The position numbers were made by a program, and so were the translations under genes. DNA of 64,000 nt. It comes from Aulostomus chinensis. Taxonomy: Eukaryota; Chordata; Actinopteri; Syngnathiformes; Aulostomidae. The stretch covers positions 9,238,805-9,302,804 of the forward strand of contig JBBMOA010000019.1 in the NCBI GenBank assembly GCA_037954235.1, in the 5' to 3' direction. Below are positions 25,348 through 37,828 of the stretch, one piece after another (position 1 is the first letter of the stretch; every line of letters starts with the position of its first letter). The notes under the pieces were generated by a model. It worked only from the letters and a program-made list of their open reading frames with translations, was not told where the DNA came from and ran no database searches.

Positions 25348-27171
25348 CCTCTCTTTTTACAAATACCAACCTGTCTATGAGCAGTAAAGGATGATTTATA
25401 GTTGCGTGTCACCTGAATGCAGAAAAAAACACCGTAGCCCCTGCAAATGCCCTACACCATTATGAACGTTCGCTGTGGCTGCGTTGTACTGCGGAAACAC
25501 TACCTGAGCCTCCTTTGCATTGAGATTCTTTGTTTATGTCAAACAAAGGGCAACTGAACTCCAGGAGATCATTTTGGAGTTGGAAATGATACATGTTGGA
25601 CAGTTACCTGAAATAAAGTCATAAGAGTTCAGATGGCAGGAGGAGATCGTGTGGAATGATTGCGTCAATAGGAGAAAATGTCTGCACTGTCCAACAAGGA
25701 CTCGAAGCTAAACCAATTATTATCCATGTTTGCGTTTGCCATCAATCACTTTTGTTTTTTGACCGTAATTATTCCTCTGAATGCCGAGGTGCTTTGTCAT
25801 CTTGAACTTTTCTTGGAAGCATCTTAGATTATTCTACGACTCTTATGCTCAACGTTGCAGTAATTGTTCATTTTTTTAAACTTTTTGATAGGATAGCACT
25901 TCCTTTGTTTTATAGTATTGAGGGGGGAAAAAAAGAACGCGTCGAATGAAATGAAATCGTTTCTGTAAATGCATGAAAAGCAGCCATACGTTTTCCTTAT
26001 ATTGTGTTGGGGAGATTGTCTGGAACCTGGCAATATCTGAACCATGATGATGGGATATTCTGTGACTTATCAATTGGAATGAAATATTTGGTAAGCTAAC
26101 AGAAATAAATGTATTTTACTCACAGAATCATAAAAAGAAGAATGTACTTGCGCAAAGATGAAGTGTCTCTTAACCGCAACCTTTGAATCATTGCAATAAA
26201 AAGCCAATACACTCACTTATAAGCACTTATTTGGATACGATGTCTTTCTGACATTAGAGACGATGCAGATATTTGCTGTAACGTAAAAACAGATGGCACA
26301 AAGAAACAGTGTCACTAAAAATCGTGACATATGAATCATTAACAGTTGACCTGGGAAGAGGAAGAAGAAGAAGATTTTAATATCATGTTACATCCATAAT
26401 ACCACAGAATTCTGGGAAGTGGATTTGCATCTATATGGTTCTATGGGTTAAATTATATTGAGGTATATAAATATGAGTACAAAAATCCTGTGATGCTGAA
26501 ACCCTGCGAGGATGCAGAAAAGGTCTCTGCATAGCTGGTGCTCCTTCAACTAAATTATAAAGCTTATATCATTTTTATGAGTGAAGGATAACGATCTTTT
26601 TAGTGTTTGACTTGTTGCTACATCAAGGTAGAGGTGAAACTGAGAGTTCATTGTGAGTCCATCTGCAGAGGAAAGGCAGAGCCGAGGTGTGTACCTTCCA
26701 CGAGGGGCCCTGTGCAGGGTTCTCACTTCAGCAGTCATTACAACCTCTAACAGTCACACTCCAGCCATATTTGGAGTCAACACACAGCTAACTTGCATTA
26801 TCCAAAGTGACGTACGCTAACATTCATCAAGCACTTTTAGAGGCCAGAAAGCGGCAGACGCTATGTTCTCCCTCGATTTCCTTTTGTGCATTTCCAAGTT
26901 GGCAACCAACGAAGCCATTTGCTAACCTCATTTCTGGGCACGGTGCAAAATTCCAGTGTTTAATCAAGTGAGGACTGAATACGGTTTCCAAGCCACATTA
27001 TCTCAACACATTTATTATTGTACTGTAACTGTGTGTGTGGCCAGAGTAGAGGTGAAAGTAAGTGAGACAAGGAGAAAGACAAAGAGGGGGGAGGATGGTA
27101 TCGTGAATTACCTAAGGTACTCCGAGAGCTTGGCTTTGCGTCGAGCTACCTCCTCCTTTACTCCTGGTTTT

Positions 27172-27455
27172 CTGGGTAGATTTTAATTGAGTTTGAGGAA
27201 AGGAGCTGTAGCCACTGAAAATATTTTGTAATGTCAGCTGTTTTGATGGGCCCTACTCCTGCTTTGGCACCCTCGCTAATGTGGTCTGAGATTTAAGTGT
27301 AGGCAGAATCAGAGTGTCATCCACTCTGTAATCTTAGGCTATGTAAACTATATTTTAAACACCCAAAGTTGCATTTAATTTTGGAAGTACAGTCTGTGCA
27401 ACCAAAGAGTTTGAAACCCTAAATCAAAATCACAAGCATTTACAGATGTAATTGT
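27172..27455 (+). repeat. Local direct duplication, unit A
   Basis: It shares with unit B, in order, AGGAGCTG-AGCC, ACTGAAAATATTTTGTAA, GTCAGCTGTT-TGATG, GTGTCATCCACTCTGTAAT and GTGCAACCAAAGAGTTTGAA. Unit B lies 1.2 kb to the right in the same orientation. Confidence 0.8.
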
Positions 27456-27760
27456 AGACATGGCAGCTACCTGCAACAGGTTATGTAAAATTGACAGCTA
27501 TGTTGTGAGCACTGAAGTGTTTGACCTGTCAATCAGAGAGAGGGGATCTGAGCCATCCAGATCCTTGAATATGAGCTGATGGTATTCATCCATCAGGAGA
27601 AACATTACATCCGATGAGAAATTCACTCTTCAAAGCTTCCTTGGTTGTTGCTCGTGGACGACCACATGCTTCCTCCGTCACATGTGGAGTCTACAGCTGC
27701 ATCCTTTCACCAGGCAGCAGGAGTTTCACTAGGAGGACGTAGTACAGGACGGATTATACT

Positions 27761-27980
27761 CCATTCATCCTTCCATTGTCTATAACACTTAGTGGTTATT
27801 GGACAAGAGGCAGGCTGCATGTTACAGACGATTTAGAGTCTCCAATTAACCTAACTTGCATGTTTTTGTCAAAGCAGAACTGGAAAAAAACATGCAAACG
27901 CTATACAGAAGGGCCTCAGCTAGCTGTCAGATTCCAACCCAGAACCTTCTACCTTTAAGGTTACAGTGCTAGCCACTGAA
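27761..27980 (+). repeat. ATCC-ended teleost repeat, copy 1 (diverged)
   Basis: The copy starts at CCATTCATCCTTCCATTGTC and contains GATTTAGAGTCTCCAATTAA, CATGCAAACGCTATACAGAA and GTTACAGTGCTAGCCACTGA. These are landmarks shared in order with the copy at 30836-31212. The middle is shortened. Confidence 0.6.
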
Positions 27981-27994
27981 TCATATTATTACCC

Positions 27995-28213
27995 CCCCCC
28001 CCACAATTTGCCTCACCCCCATAAACATATCCTGACCAACCAGAAGAGGTGCAGTGATCAGGAAACATGCTCTCCTCCAGCCTCCCGTCTGCGGACACAG
28101 CAAGTTGTGTCTCTGCAAACCGAGCGAGACGTAAGATGGGGAACCAAATCGACGACCCCCCTTGTTGGTAGGGAACAAATTAGATGGTTGCGCTACCTGG
28201 GCACCCCCTGACT
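27995..28213 (-). mobile_element. tRNA-related teleost SINE
   Basis: On the minus strand the sequence runs from GGGTGCCCAGGTAGCGCAAC through CTACCAACAAGG, a degraded B-box-like GGTCGTCGATTTGG, GCAGAGACACAACTTGCTGTG and GCACCTCTTCTGGTTGGTCAG. This order matches a tRNA-headed SINE that I know as abundant in percomorph fish. It is followed by a poly(C/G) stretch near 27993-28004. The copy is diverged and its 3' tail is unclear. Confidence 0.6.
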
Positions 28214-28383
28214 GCAACTAGTGTCAACATAAGCAAATGTGTCTCCATCCAGAAACCAAAATCCATATTGTTTCGTATGGGCAATTCTTTCCGGGCCAGA
28301 GTTATCACATGACCTGCCAAATAAAATGGGGCCAAAATGATGCATAAACTACTGTCAACCACCTCTCATCCACTGCTAGATTT

Positions 28384-28632
28384 GTGGGTAAATCATTGAG
28401 TTAGAGTAAAGGAGCTGCAGCCAACTGAAAATATTTTGTAACGTCAGCTGTTATGATGTGCTCGTCTTGCTCTGGCACTGCTATTAATGTGGTTGGGAAT
28501 AGGAGTGTCATCCACTCTGTAATAAAGCAATTTAAACTGTATTACAAACACGCAAAGGAGTAGTTACTTCTGGAAGTACAATCTGTGCAACCAAAGAGTT
28601 TGAAACCAAAATCAAAGTATTTGTAGGTAATC
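28384..28632 (+). repeat. Local direct duplication, unit B
   Basis: This is the partner of unit A at 27172-27455, with several short indels. The interval between them holds an ATCC-family repeat and a SINE. Confidence 0.8.
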
Positions 28633-29974
28633 ATCTACTTAACTGTTCTTGGGGACTGAAAATGTGGTGTAGATGCAGTGGATGTGCTGGATATCCTAGT
28701 AGTTTTCCTCCCTTCTTCCTTCTGCCAAAATGATTATTAATGCAACTAAATATTAATATGATGAATATTTTTATAAAAGGAACCCCCAAATTTTTAAATG
28801 TTTAGTTTGGCACGGCAAATATCATTCAGCCTTTTCTGTGAAAGGATATTTATTTCCTTTTTTCAAGTTTTGACACATATTGGTTAACAATGCCAGTACT
28901 TCTCTATCCTTATAATTGTTTCATGTACATTTTATGTTGGCTAAAAGGGGTTGGAGTGAACACTTCTATCATTACAGCGATAGTTTGGATTTAGTGACGT
29001 GTGCTGGTATGAGATAGTCGTATATGTAGTCAGTGTGTCTTCCGTGCAGAGAGCCGATAGGAGTGGAATTTCTATAGCTCAGTATGTCCGCTGGGAATGG
29101 GGTCTAAGTTAAACTTATATTATCCACCAAATAAATGCCAAAGTAAAGAAAAATAATGTTTCAAAACTGTATTTACTCCCATTTTACCTTTGTGATTTAA
29201 AAAAAAAAAATCTTTTCGGCTCTGCATTTTTCAGATCCCGTGCGTTTCTGCACGTGCCACTCACTTATAAATCTGGAGATCAGCTTTTTCAGTTGGACAG
29301 TGCTGCAGCAGAGTGTGTGTGGCATCTGTGCCACATCAAGCTACAGAGCTGCTGCTGCTTTATACTCTCAGCACAGAAGACGCGCTGATGCTCAGACCAT
29401 TGTCGACGACATCACACATCCCACCTTCAGACAATACGATCAGTGCTTTTAAAATCTACTTCGATCAGAATTGGTGTTGTTGTACACTGCTGGGATGCTT
29501 TTATGAGTTTTCATTCTGTCCTCAATCAAAAATCAAGAATTTATTGAGCGATCACACAACGTAAAAGATCAATAATCAGCAAATGTGCTTTGCAATTAAA
29601 TATCTTTTTAATGCCAGGGGAAACACATATACTGTGCTGTTTAGCGGCTGAATGGATATGATTAATGTTTGTTTATAACTTAAGGAAATCCAGACAAAAA
29701 AAAGGCTGGTTGGTGAAATATAACTTCAGGATAGATGCTAGTGCCTTCCCACCATGCAGTCATAATCCGTCAGCTCTGGAGAATCATACTGATCCACAAA
29801 AAGTCAAGAGAGCCGGATGAATAAACAGAGAGGGATATGTCCGGGCATGCACACTTTATGCTTTCTAAGAAGTGTCTAGCTCTGGCTCTCACTATCGATG
29901 ACTCACTGTCACACACTGTTACACACTTCCACACTCGGAAGGCAGACATAAACCCCCTCCAACCCTTTTGCGCA

Positions 29975-29976
<2 letters not shown>

Positions 29977-30024
<48 letters not shown>

Positions 30025-30035
30025 CACACACACAA
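29977..30035 (+). repeat. (CA)n microsatellite
   Basis: About 28 CA units with one AA interruption, in intron 6. Confidence 0.95.
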
Positions 30036-30835
30036 ACAGAGAGATACTTCACAGACATCCTTTATGGAAGTAATAGACACTCTAGAGCTGGGGAATCCAT
30101 GCCACATCACGTTGCATTCAGGGTATTTCAGAGGCTAATCCGTCATAGCTGTTGGCATCTGGTGTTTGTTTCTTTTTTTTTTTTTTTAATATAGCCTATG
30201 GTGCAGATGACACGGTTGCTACTTTTGGATACACATCACTGCTGATTTTTGGACCGATGAATGAAAAATTTAAAAAAACCAAACAAAAACAAGAATGAAA
30301 GAAATTGTCCCCTCAAGAAAAAATAAAGCCATCGTTATATTGCCTGGATGATATAACTGTCATTATCATCATCATCACATCTTAATACCTGTATTTTAAA
30401 TGGAAATGGGCACTTCTATTGAATACAATCAAAACCTATAATAAAAGCATGTTTGTTGCTGAAGGTTGATCTCTGCCACCACTCTGCTGTTTAAGCATTT
30501 CAAAATCAGCTTATCAGTAATCAGGCCTGTATTTTTATTTCCTTATTCCCAACCCTCCTGCTCATATGATCTTGTGTCACTGTCCACTGACCTGAGTGTT
30601 GACATTGGAAACACTGCTATCAAATGCAATAATGTAGTCCTTCCCACTAATCTACTGCACAAGCTGGAAGATATAAAGAGAAGGACTTTGCACGTGCAGG
30701 GTTCTTGAATGAATTTAGCCAGAAGGACCCTTTATGCCATCACACAAACTGGCAAGATTTTGAACTATGCCTCTTTTAAAGAGGCTTCATAATTCCTTGG
30801 ACCATAACAATTTCAACAGCAACATTAGTACAAAG

Positions 30836-31212
30836 CATCCATCCATCCATTTTATACCACTTATCCTGTTAAGGGTCACGGGAGGGCTGGAGCCTATCCC
30901 AGCAGCCTTCGGGCGAGGGGCGGGGTTCACCCTGGACAGGTCACCAGTCCATCACAGGGCCAACACATAGAGACAGACAACCATTCACACTCACAGTCAC
31001 ACCTACAGTCAATTTAGAGTATCAATCAGCCTCGTCCCCTCTTGATGTCTTTGGACTGTGGGAGGAAGCTGGAGTACCAGAGAGAACCCACACAGGAACA
31101 GGGAGAACATGCAGACTCCACACATGGAGACCCCGTACCCAAGCTGGAACTCGAACCTGGAACCTTCTTGCTGTGAGGCAACAGTGCTAACCACTGCACC
31201 ACTGCACCGTCC
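30836..31212 (+). repeat. ATCC-ended teleost repeat, longest copy
   Basis: (ATCC)n is followed by CACTTATCCTGTTAAGGGTC, GGCTGGAGCCTATCCCAGCA, CACCAGTCCATCACAGGGCC, GTCTTTGGACTGTGGGAGGA, GAACATGCAGACTCCACACA and CAACAGTGCTAACCACTGCA. This is a very common interspersed repeat in ray-finned fish. Its class (LINE tail or SINE) I leave open. Confidence 0.8.
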
Positions 31213-31990
31213 AAAGCCTTACATATTTACAGATTTTTATACTAATCCCTACAAAAGGCATAAGGCTTCAGCATGTGAACTTACAAGTTCACATGGAAGT
31301 GGATACACAAAAATCAACGCACAGCAGCGTGTTAGGCACATACTGTATGGTGGCAAATATACAGTACATATCCTGGACTTTCATTCATGCACACTGCTGT
31401 TTTCAATCAACTCAGGATTGTGCCTCGTGAATGACGCTAACCACACGCAATGCTCTTAACTATCTTGGGTGGTTTCCACCCCACCCAAACCTCTCTTACC
31501 TCCTTCCTGAATCCATATCCATGTGTGTTTTTGCATTTTCTTTTTCATTCTTGATTTTTCCTCCAGGCATATTTCTCCAGGGATTAGAGTAGTAAAGATT
31601 TATGAGAGGTACTCTTGCTCTTTCTGACCACGCCAGTATTTGCTCGTCATGTAGTGGGAGGATACAGCACATAAGTCCTCAGATAGCAGGTGCTATGTCT
31701 GGCAGGAATGATCATGAATACAGACACACATGCAAGTAACGAAACCTTGCTCATCTGACAATATAATAATATTGTGTCAATGGGTTATATACAAATACAG
31801 TTTACTTTGCAGAGAGTTGTTTAGAGTTACTGCATTTCCAGAACGTCAACTGGAAGTTTAAACTGCAGGACACATTATGCACCAAAACGGCAGCTGTGTA
31901 TCCAGTGAGACTCTGGCACAAGCAGAGTTAAAAGGGAATGGGGAGCTGACACAAACAGGGATCACTTCCAAGAAGGAAAATTGAGTACAG

Positions 31991-31994
<4 letters not shown>

Positions 31995-32058
<64 letters not shown>

Positions 32059-32176
32059 ATGTCAGACAAGCCCAGACTTGCCTCTGGTATACACACTATA
32101 ACCAGTGTTAAGGCATGGTTTCTTATCTATAGATCATACACACACACACACGCACACACACACACACACACACACA
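31995..32176 (+). repeat. Two neighbouring (CA)n tracts
   Basis: (CA)n at 31995-32057 and again at 32139-32176, separated by about 80 bp of unique sequence. Confidence 0.9.
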
Positions 32177-34624
32177 AACACAGAGTCAGAAATACAGACA
32201 CAATAGTTTGGTTTGCTGACTGGAGTAGATGACAGATTCAGATGATAAGACATGCTAACTAGTGGGACTGCTAATTTTATTCAACCTGAACAAAAGAGAG
32301 AAAGGGAAACAAATGCAGGGTGGTGTGTCAATTCAATAAAAGATCAGCCGTGGTCTCAGCTACTCATGCAGCTGATGAGGTGTGTGGTTTTAACAACCAG
32401 GGAATCTCTGCACAGTTAGTTTGCAACTTGAGAGAAGTTGTCTCATATGGGTTTGTCCTCCCCACAGGACGAGCAGATTTCAGAGGGCCAACATTTTCAG
32501 TGCTGTTTTCACCTCTGCAGATGTGAATGTTGTCTGCGGAGTGGTCCATGGTCTGGGGTGGTTTTTGTCATGGAAACCCAAAACAGCTGCAGATCATGAA
32601 TGACGTGGGATACCAGGGAGATCCATGTCCCATTCTTATACCTCGGGCCATCAAAATATTGTTGATTTTCTTTTTGAGCATCTGCGGGATGTTCTGGACT
32701 GTTAGGTACGTCAGGTGTTGGCGTCCCTGGGGATATCCGTGAACACACACTCACAGCTTTTGCGGTGGAATATGACAACATTCCATTAGCCTCAATTAAC
32801 AGAGATACGCTTCATCGCGAACAAAGACAGTGGCCTTGGCAGCCCCGGAGTCACATTTCCATATTCTCCACCTCCCCATGTTAGGTCAACAGCTGTAACT
32901 CTGCGTGGCTGCTGACTGTCTTGGCTCAAAAGTCAGTATATTACATGCAGTTGTCCGATAGAATGTGTAGATGGTCAGCTGTTGATTAGTGGAGAGAGGC
33001 TTCAATTTCATGCCATGTCCTCTCATATTAACTTCTCTCCAGGGGCTGGTAGTTAATGATTTGGCATCTACATGTAATATATGGTCCAGCCTCCCCACAG
33101 AGGCAGTGGACGCTGCCCAGTGTCTGCTGATGTTAGGCACATCATCTGTTTTCATGCTATGGAGGTGGCTCACTGGATACCCTGCAGTTGATATCATATA
33201 TGCCTTCAGCGCAGAACAAGATTTGTCCTTTGCACATATAAGTATAGGTCAGGCTTAACATCCGTCATGCCATCATACATGTGTCACTGCAGTACAAATG
33301 GAGCCCCCCCGGGTATTGAAGCTCACTCAGGGTGACCCTCATCTTCATCCACAGCAGTGACAGGGATCTGCACAGTCTTGGGTTTCACTCATCCATTTCT
33401 ATCAATGTGATACGTTGGAGTCCTGCTTGACTCATTCAGTTTTATGTGTGGTTAACAGCAGATGACACATTGGTCAAGCCTGACATTTTATCCACATGAC
33501 AAACAGGGCACTCTTAATCCCATCTTGATGGTTTGCTGAGCGCATGGAGGATTATTCTATCTGTTATCTCTGTTCCTCCCCCCCTTTGAACTGTAAAAGG
33601 CAGTATGAGGCAACACGTCATTACTCAGCCCTTCTTTCTGTCTGTCAGGGTTGGTGTTTATCATGATGCAGCAGCGCTCTGTATACCTTTATGCTTTCTA
33701 ATGTGGCGTTGTGATCTGACGTATGTCATCTGCCTCGGGAATGTAGTCCTCCATTGGGCAGTGACAACATCACCACCCATTAGTGACACCTCTTAGAGGG
33801 AGAAACCTATATGAGGTAGAACATTAGTTATGTATAGAACTATGAAGGCCCTCTGCTCCAATGAAATTATAAATTGTTCTGAGATTAGAGTTTAGCCTAC
33901 TGCAGGCACAACCGATAAACTTTTCACTATAACAAACAACTCTGAAAAAACGGAAATATACCGGGTCTGTCCGCAGCATGTAATGTGCGATCAGAGATCA
34001 CTATAAAAAAATTGGAGAAGCCGCTCTAACCACATTCTCTCTTTTTTCAAAGCAGGTCTATGTTTTGTTTTTGTAATGTAACGCAGTGCTCTATCCATTT
34101 AAATATTACAAAATCTCCATAGAAACAGCTAAGTTTCTGCTGTGGGGTGGGCAGTACAGCAGCTTAAAAACCCCACTACGCCATGCTTGACACAATGAGT
34201 TGCACAGGTCTCCAGCGTATTCTATGTTATAGAGGGCTACACCTAGTCTCGTAAAATCTGGAGTTACAATATGTAATTAATAGTACAGCTTATACCCGTG
34301 TTTAGTGTGGCAGCAGGACTAGCAGTCCCATAATCTGGTCTGATAGTTATATAGTGGTAGTTAATATATCAATCTTATTACATTATAAAATTATAGGCTT
34401 TTAATTAAAATTTTTACTGGTGTATAGTGTGTGACCTATGGAGTAAAATGTGGGATGAAAGGTTTTTTTAAAACCATATTACTCCCACTGATGTAACTGC
34501 ATTCGGAGCAACAGCATTCATCCATCGCTGTAGCTGTAGACTTGATAGTACTGCTGCTGCCAGAACCACAGAGCGATCAGAGGTGCACAGATGGGACAAC
34601 AACTATTTTTATAGCTTAAATACC

Positions 34625-34656
34625 TCATCCCTGTTAAGTTGTTATAACAGGGATGA
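34625..34656. repeat. Perfect 12-bp-stem hairpin
   Basis: TCATCCCTGTTA and TAACAGGGATGA are exact reverse complements around an 8-base loop, in intron 6. No known function. Confidence 0.6.
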
Positions 34657-35040
34657 TCACTATCAGGACATGAATACAAAAGTAAAGAAAGCAGCCAAAA
34701 ACCTGCTACCGTCAGCATTTATCGCACTCAAATCCCTTAAAGAGTAACTAAAAGCTGGTCTGAGTGAAACCCCACCCACGGCATAATTTTGAAAAATGGT
34801 AAAACATGGGCAAAATGCAGGGAGGAACGAAGGAGAGGTGGGGGTGAGAGGGCAGTGGGGCATGATCTGCTTGGGCAGAGAGACATCAAATCACTTGTTT
34901 TGTGATGGGTTTTTCTCTCAAGACTCCCCTAAAGCTGACATGTCATTTAGAGCCGTCGGCTCCAGCCTGGTAATGTTCTGTCCCCAGTCGTTGTGTAAAG
35001 TAACACTTTTTTTCTGTGTAAAATAACATTTTTCTTAATT

Positions 35041-35220
35041 GGATTCTCTAAATTGACTGTAGGCGTGACAGTGAGTGTGAATGGTTGTCTGTCTATATGT
35101 GTTGGCCCTGTGATGGACTGGCAACCCGTCCAGGGTGAACCCTGCCTCTCGCACAAAGGCAGCTGGGATAGGCTCCCTTAACAGGATAAGAGGTAGAAAA
35201 TGGATGGATGGATGGATGGA
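35041..35220 (-). repeat. ATCC-ended teleost repeat, partial inverted copy
   Basis: This copy is in reverse orientation to the one at 30836. It runs from AATTGACTGTAGGCGTGACA through GGCCCTGTGATGGACTGGCA and CAGCTGGGATAGGCTCCCTT to (GGAT)n at 35203-35220. It is truncated at the other end. Confidence 0.75.
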
Positions 35221-36080
35221 AATTACATTAACATTAACATTTTTCTGTTATTCCAAAGTGGAGGGGAGGAGAGAGGCAATCGTTTCAGTGTGGCATCCCT
35301 AGTTATCTCTCAGATGTAACATATGTGAACACTAAAAACTCGCAAATCATATTCATGGCATTCAAGGCAGAGGAAGTGAACAGTCACCAGGGCAGCCTTG
35401 AAAGGTGTATTGACCGCGTATAATTGTGGAGACAAAATGGGAGGGAAAGGCAGAAAATATATAATAGATTTGGGGAAAATAAGAGAGTCAGTAGAGATGT
35501 TGGTTTTATGGCAAGGAGAGGGTTTGAGGTGCTTTTGTTGGTGACGAAAGCTGGCTTCATTACATCACCTGCCACCAGTTCAGCCAATAGCAATAGCCAG
35601 GACCTCAACAGGTATAAACGGTCACCAAGAAAATTTATAATACCTGTAGATCTTTGCAGGGAAGATTTGGCCACAAATCAGGTAAGCACCCAAACAAATA
35701 ATATCCACATACATAGGTTTCAGCTGAAAAAGCGGGTTTAGTTACTTTTTAAATGGATCTTTAAAAACATGGACTACATCTTCCACGACCTTTGACATTG
35801 GTTTTGGGCTTTAGCCCTCATATGGGATTTGTGGTGAAATACACCACAACCTACTGGGATTTGACCTCCTCGATCCTTCTGTGTTGTCCCACGGCCCAAG
35901 TGTCATCAAACCAATGAGTCATTTGCATGTTTTAGGGATGAGTCAGTCACCAAAATGTTTGCATATTGTTGTATTGAGTCAGAAAACCAACAAAAGTCAA
36001 ACCTCAAATCATGCTGCACACAGTGGATTAGGTCTAGTAGTATTTATATCAAATTGTAATTGTAATTAAGAAAACTGACC

Positions 36081-36945
36081 AAAAGGATCAGTGTGTAACA
36101 TCTAGCAACATCTAGCGGCTTAATTGAGTATTACAGCCCCTAACTCATTAGGAAAACCCAACTGATTCTTCAAAATTGGGTTCTCAACACAGAAGTTGTT
36201 GGCCAGCACCAGAAACCACTTGTTAAGAATTTAAAAAAAACAAAAAACAAAACTTCCTTGATATTAGCAGGAAAATTCCTACACTAGCCTACAATTGCTC
36301 AAACACTGTTAGAAAAAGCATGTAACTGTGTATATTTGCCCCTCTGATGTTGGAAATAGGAGAGGAGCAGGAGCTTACCTCCATGTAGATATACAGCGCC
36401 TTTTTCCACTGACAATGGCCAGTACAAACAAAGACCTAGACGTCTCTTTATTGATCCCTTTGGGATGGCTCACTCAAGGAGGGAGCTGCTGTTGTCCTGG
36501 TAATAATCTGAAGTAGCCTTTGCAATAAAATCTAACTCTGCCGGTGGTGCCACAGCCCTGATTTCACCAGAAGCTGGATACGCTGGCTGCTATTTAAATT
36601 TGATTCCAATAATAGAGTCAAAATAATGCTAACATAGCTCCATCAAGATAACAATTTGGACTGACCCATGATGGTTTGAAGTCCATCTCTTTTCCCTCAT
36701 TGCTTTGCTCCTCATTTGCACGCTCATAAATTCTGCACTTGCAGTCATCACCAGCTTGGTTGGCCGGCTAGATTAACCACTCTTATTGTTTGCTTGCTCA
36801 AACAATAATTGCTGTGCAAATGCATTCTAAAAACAAACATTGTTATAAGCTAACACAAACATCACAATTTTTAGTACAAGGTACTACAAGGTAATACAGT
36901 TTCTGCCAAATGATCCCTTTAAATACTACACACTGCTCCTTTAAG
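36081..36945. mobile_element. Inverted-repeat DNA element next to exon 6
   Basis: The left end AAAAGGATCAGTGTGTAAC and the right end TACACACTGCTCCTTTA are reverse complements over about 15 of 17 bases. Internally, ACATCTAGC appears twice near the left end. The length is about 865 bp with no transposase. It resembles a non-autonomous repeat common in percomorphs and lies in intron 6, about 120 bp beyond the exon 6 donor. Confidence 0.6.
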
Positions 36946-37064
36946 ACTGCAGAATGAAGGATAAGGGAAGTCTCATGTCAACCTTTCAAACCACCTACCT
37001 TACAACAGCAGTACCTACGACCACAAAGCTTAAAACTCAATAAATATGGCAAATGGTATCATAC

Positions 37065-37186
37065 CTTCAGCCTCAAGTGGAGACCAGTGTCCAGAGGGGG
37101 CGCACGGTCGTGGGGATGAGGAGTTGGAGGCATACTGCAGTAGAACTCTACCCTCAGTGCATTTATCGCATACTGATCCCACTTCT
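37065..37186 (-). CDS. pappa: pappa exon 6
   Basis: This 122-nt exon encodes residues 710-751. The acceptor is TTTCCTAG|A. The peptide EVGSVCDKCTEGRVLLQYAS continues into a Ser/Pro segment and GHWSPLEAE, a conserved Cys-containing hairpin of the region after the protease domain. The donor is GAAG|GTATGA and the phase 1. An inserted repeat at 36081-36945 ends about 120 bp beyond the donor. Confidence 0.94.
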
Positions 37187-37828
37187 CTAGGAAACCAAGA
37201 GTCAGACACAGCAACCAACTTAGATACAGACCAAAGACACATAATCTATAAAAGCAATATACAATGATGACTGTAACAGAAAATGATTTGTTAAAAGTGT
37301 CATCCTTAACAGCATGAACAAGCCAGTATCCACTAGTCAGTCTTGTCTGATGCCAATTAATCTGCAAGAACAGTGCAATTAATCTTCAAGAACAGTGCCA
37401 CAGCTTTTCTCTGATTTCTTCCCGGGGCTCGTCCCTCCCTTATGGAGAGTAATTATACCATGGAGGAGCTGCAATTGTGCCCATATGGAGTTTACGATCT
37501 CTCTTTGGAGCTCTGGGAAAATAGGAATGCTACCTGAGCCCTGGCATAGGGTGAGGAACCAGATGTCCCCACCAGCCATCCAATCAAAGACACTCATTTT
37601 GACTGCACTTACCAAAGCATTAGACTAATCAAATTGTAATGATAAATTTAAAGTAGAGTTTTAACCTTAGCTCTAGCTAAGGATGTTATCATTTCCTTGT
37701 TTTTTAAATGAGGGATGGACCTCTCAATTTTCTGGTAGTATGTGATTGATTTGGTATGAAACCTGAAGCTTGTTCAAAACTGCACCAACTTGTGCCACTA
37801 AACATAGTTACCTCTGCCAAGGTCATTA

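Larger units (their letters stand above)
24783..37064. other. pappa intron 6, repeat-rich
   Basis: This is the largest intron (12.3 kb). It holds a hairpin repeat (25256-25347), a local direct duplication (27172-27455 and 28384-28632), a tRNA-related SINE (27995-28213), ATCC-ended repeats (27761-27980, 30836-31212, 35041-35220), (CA)n tracts, a possible LINE fragment near 32330-32580, and a terminal-inverted-repeat element (36081-36945). Confidence 0.7.

Noticed and set aside
27995..28213. A functional tRNA gene
   Set aside because: The tRNA-like head is degenerate, cannot form a full cloverleaf by eye, and is followed by a SINE body.
29240..29564. Plus-strand ORFs with a THPTFRQYDQ stretch
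   Set aside because: Compared with the C-terminal THP motif of some LINE ORF2 proteins, but the match is too short and the downstream basic motif is missing.
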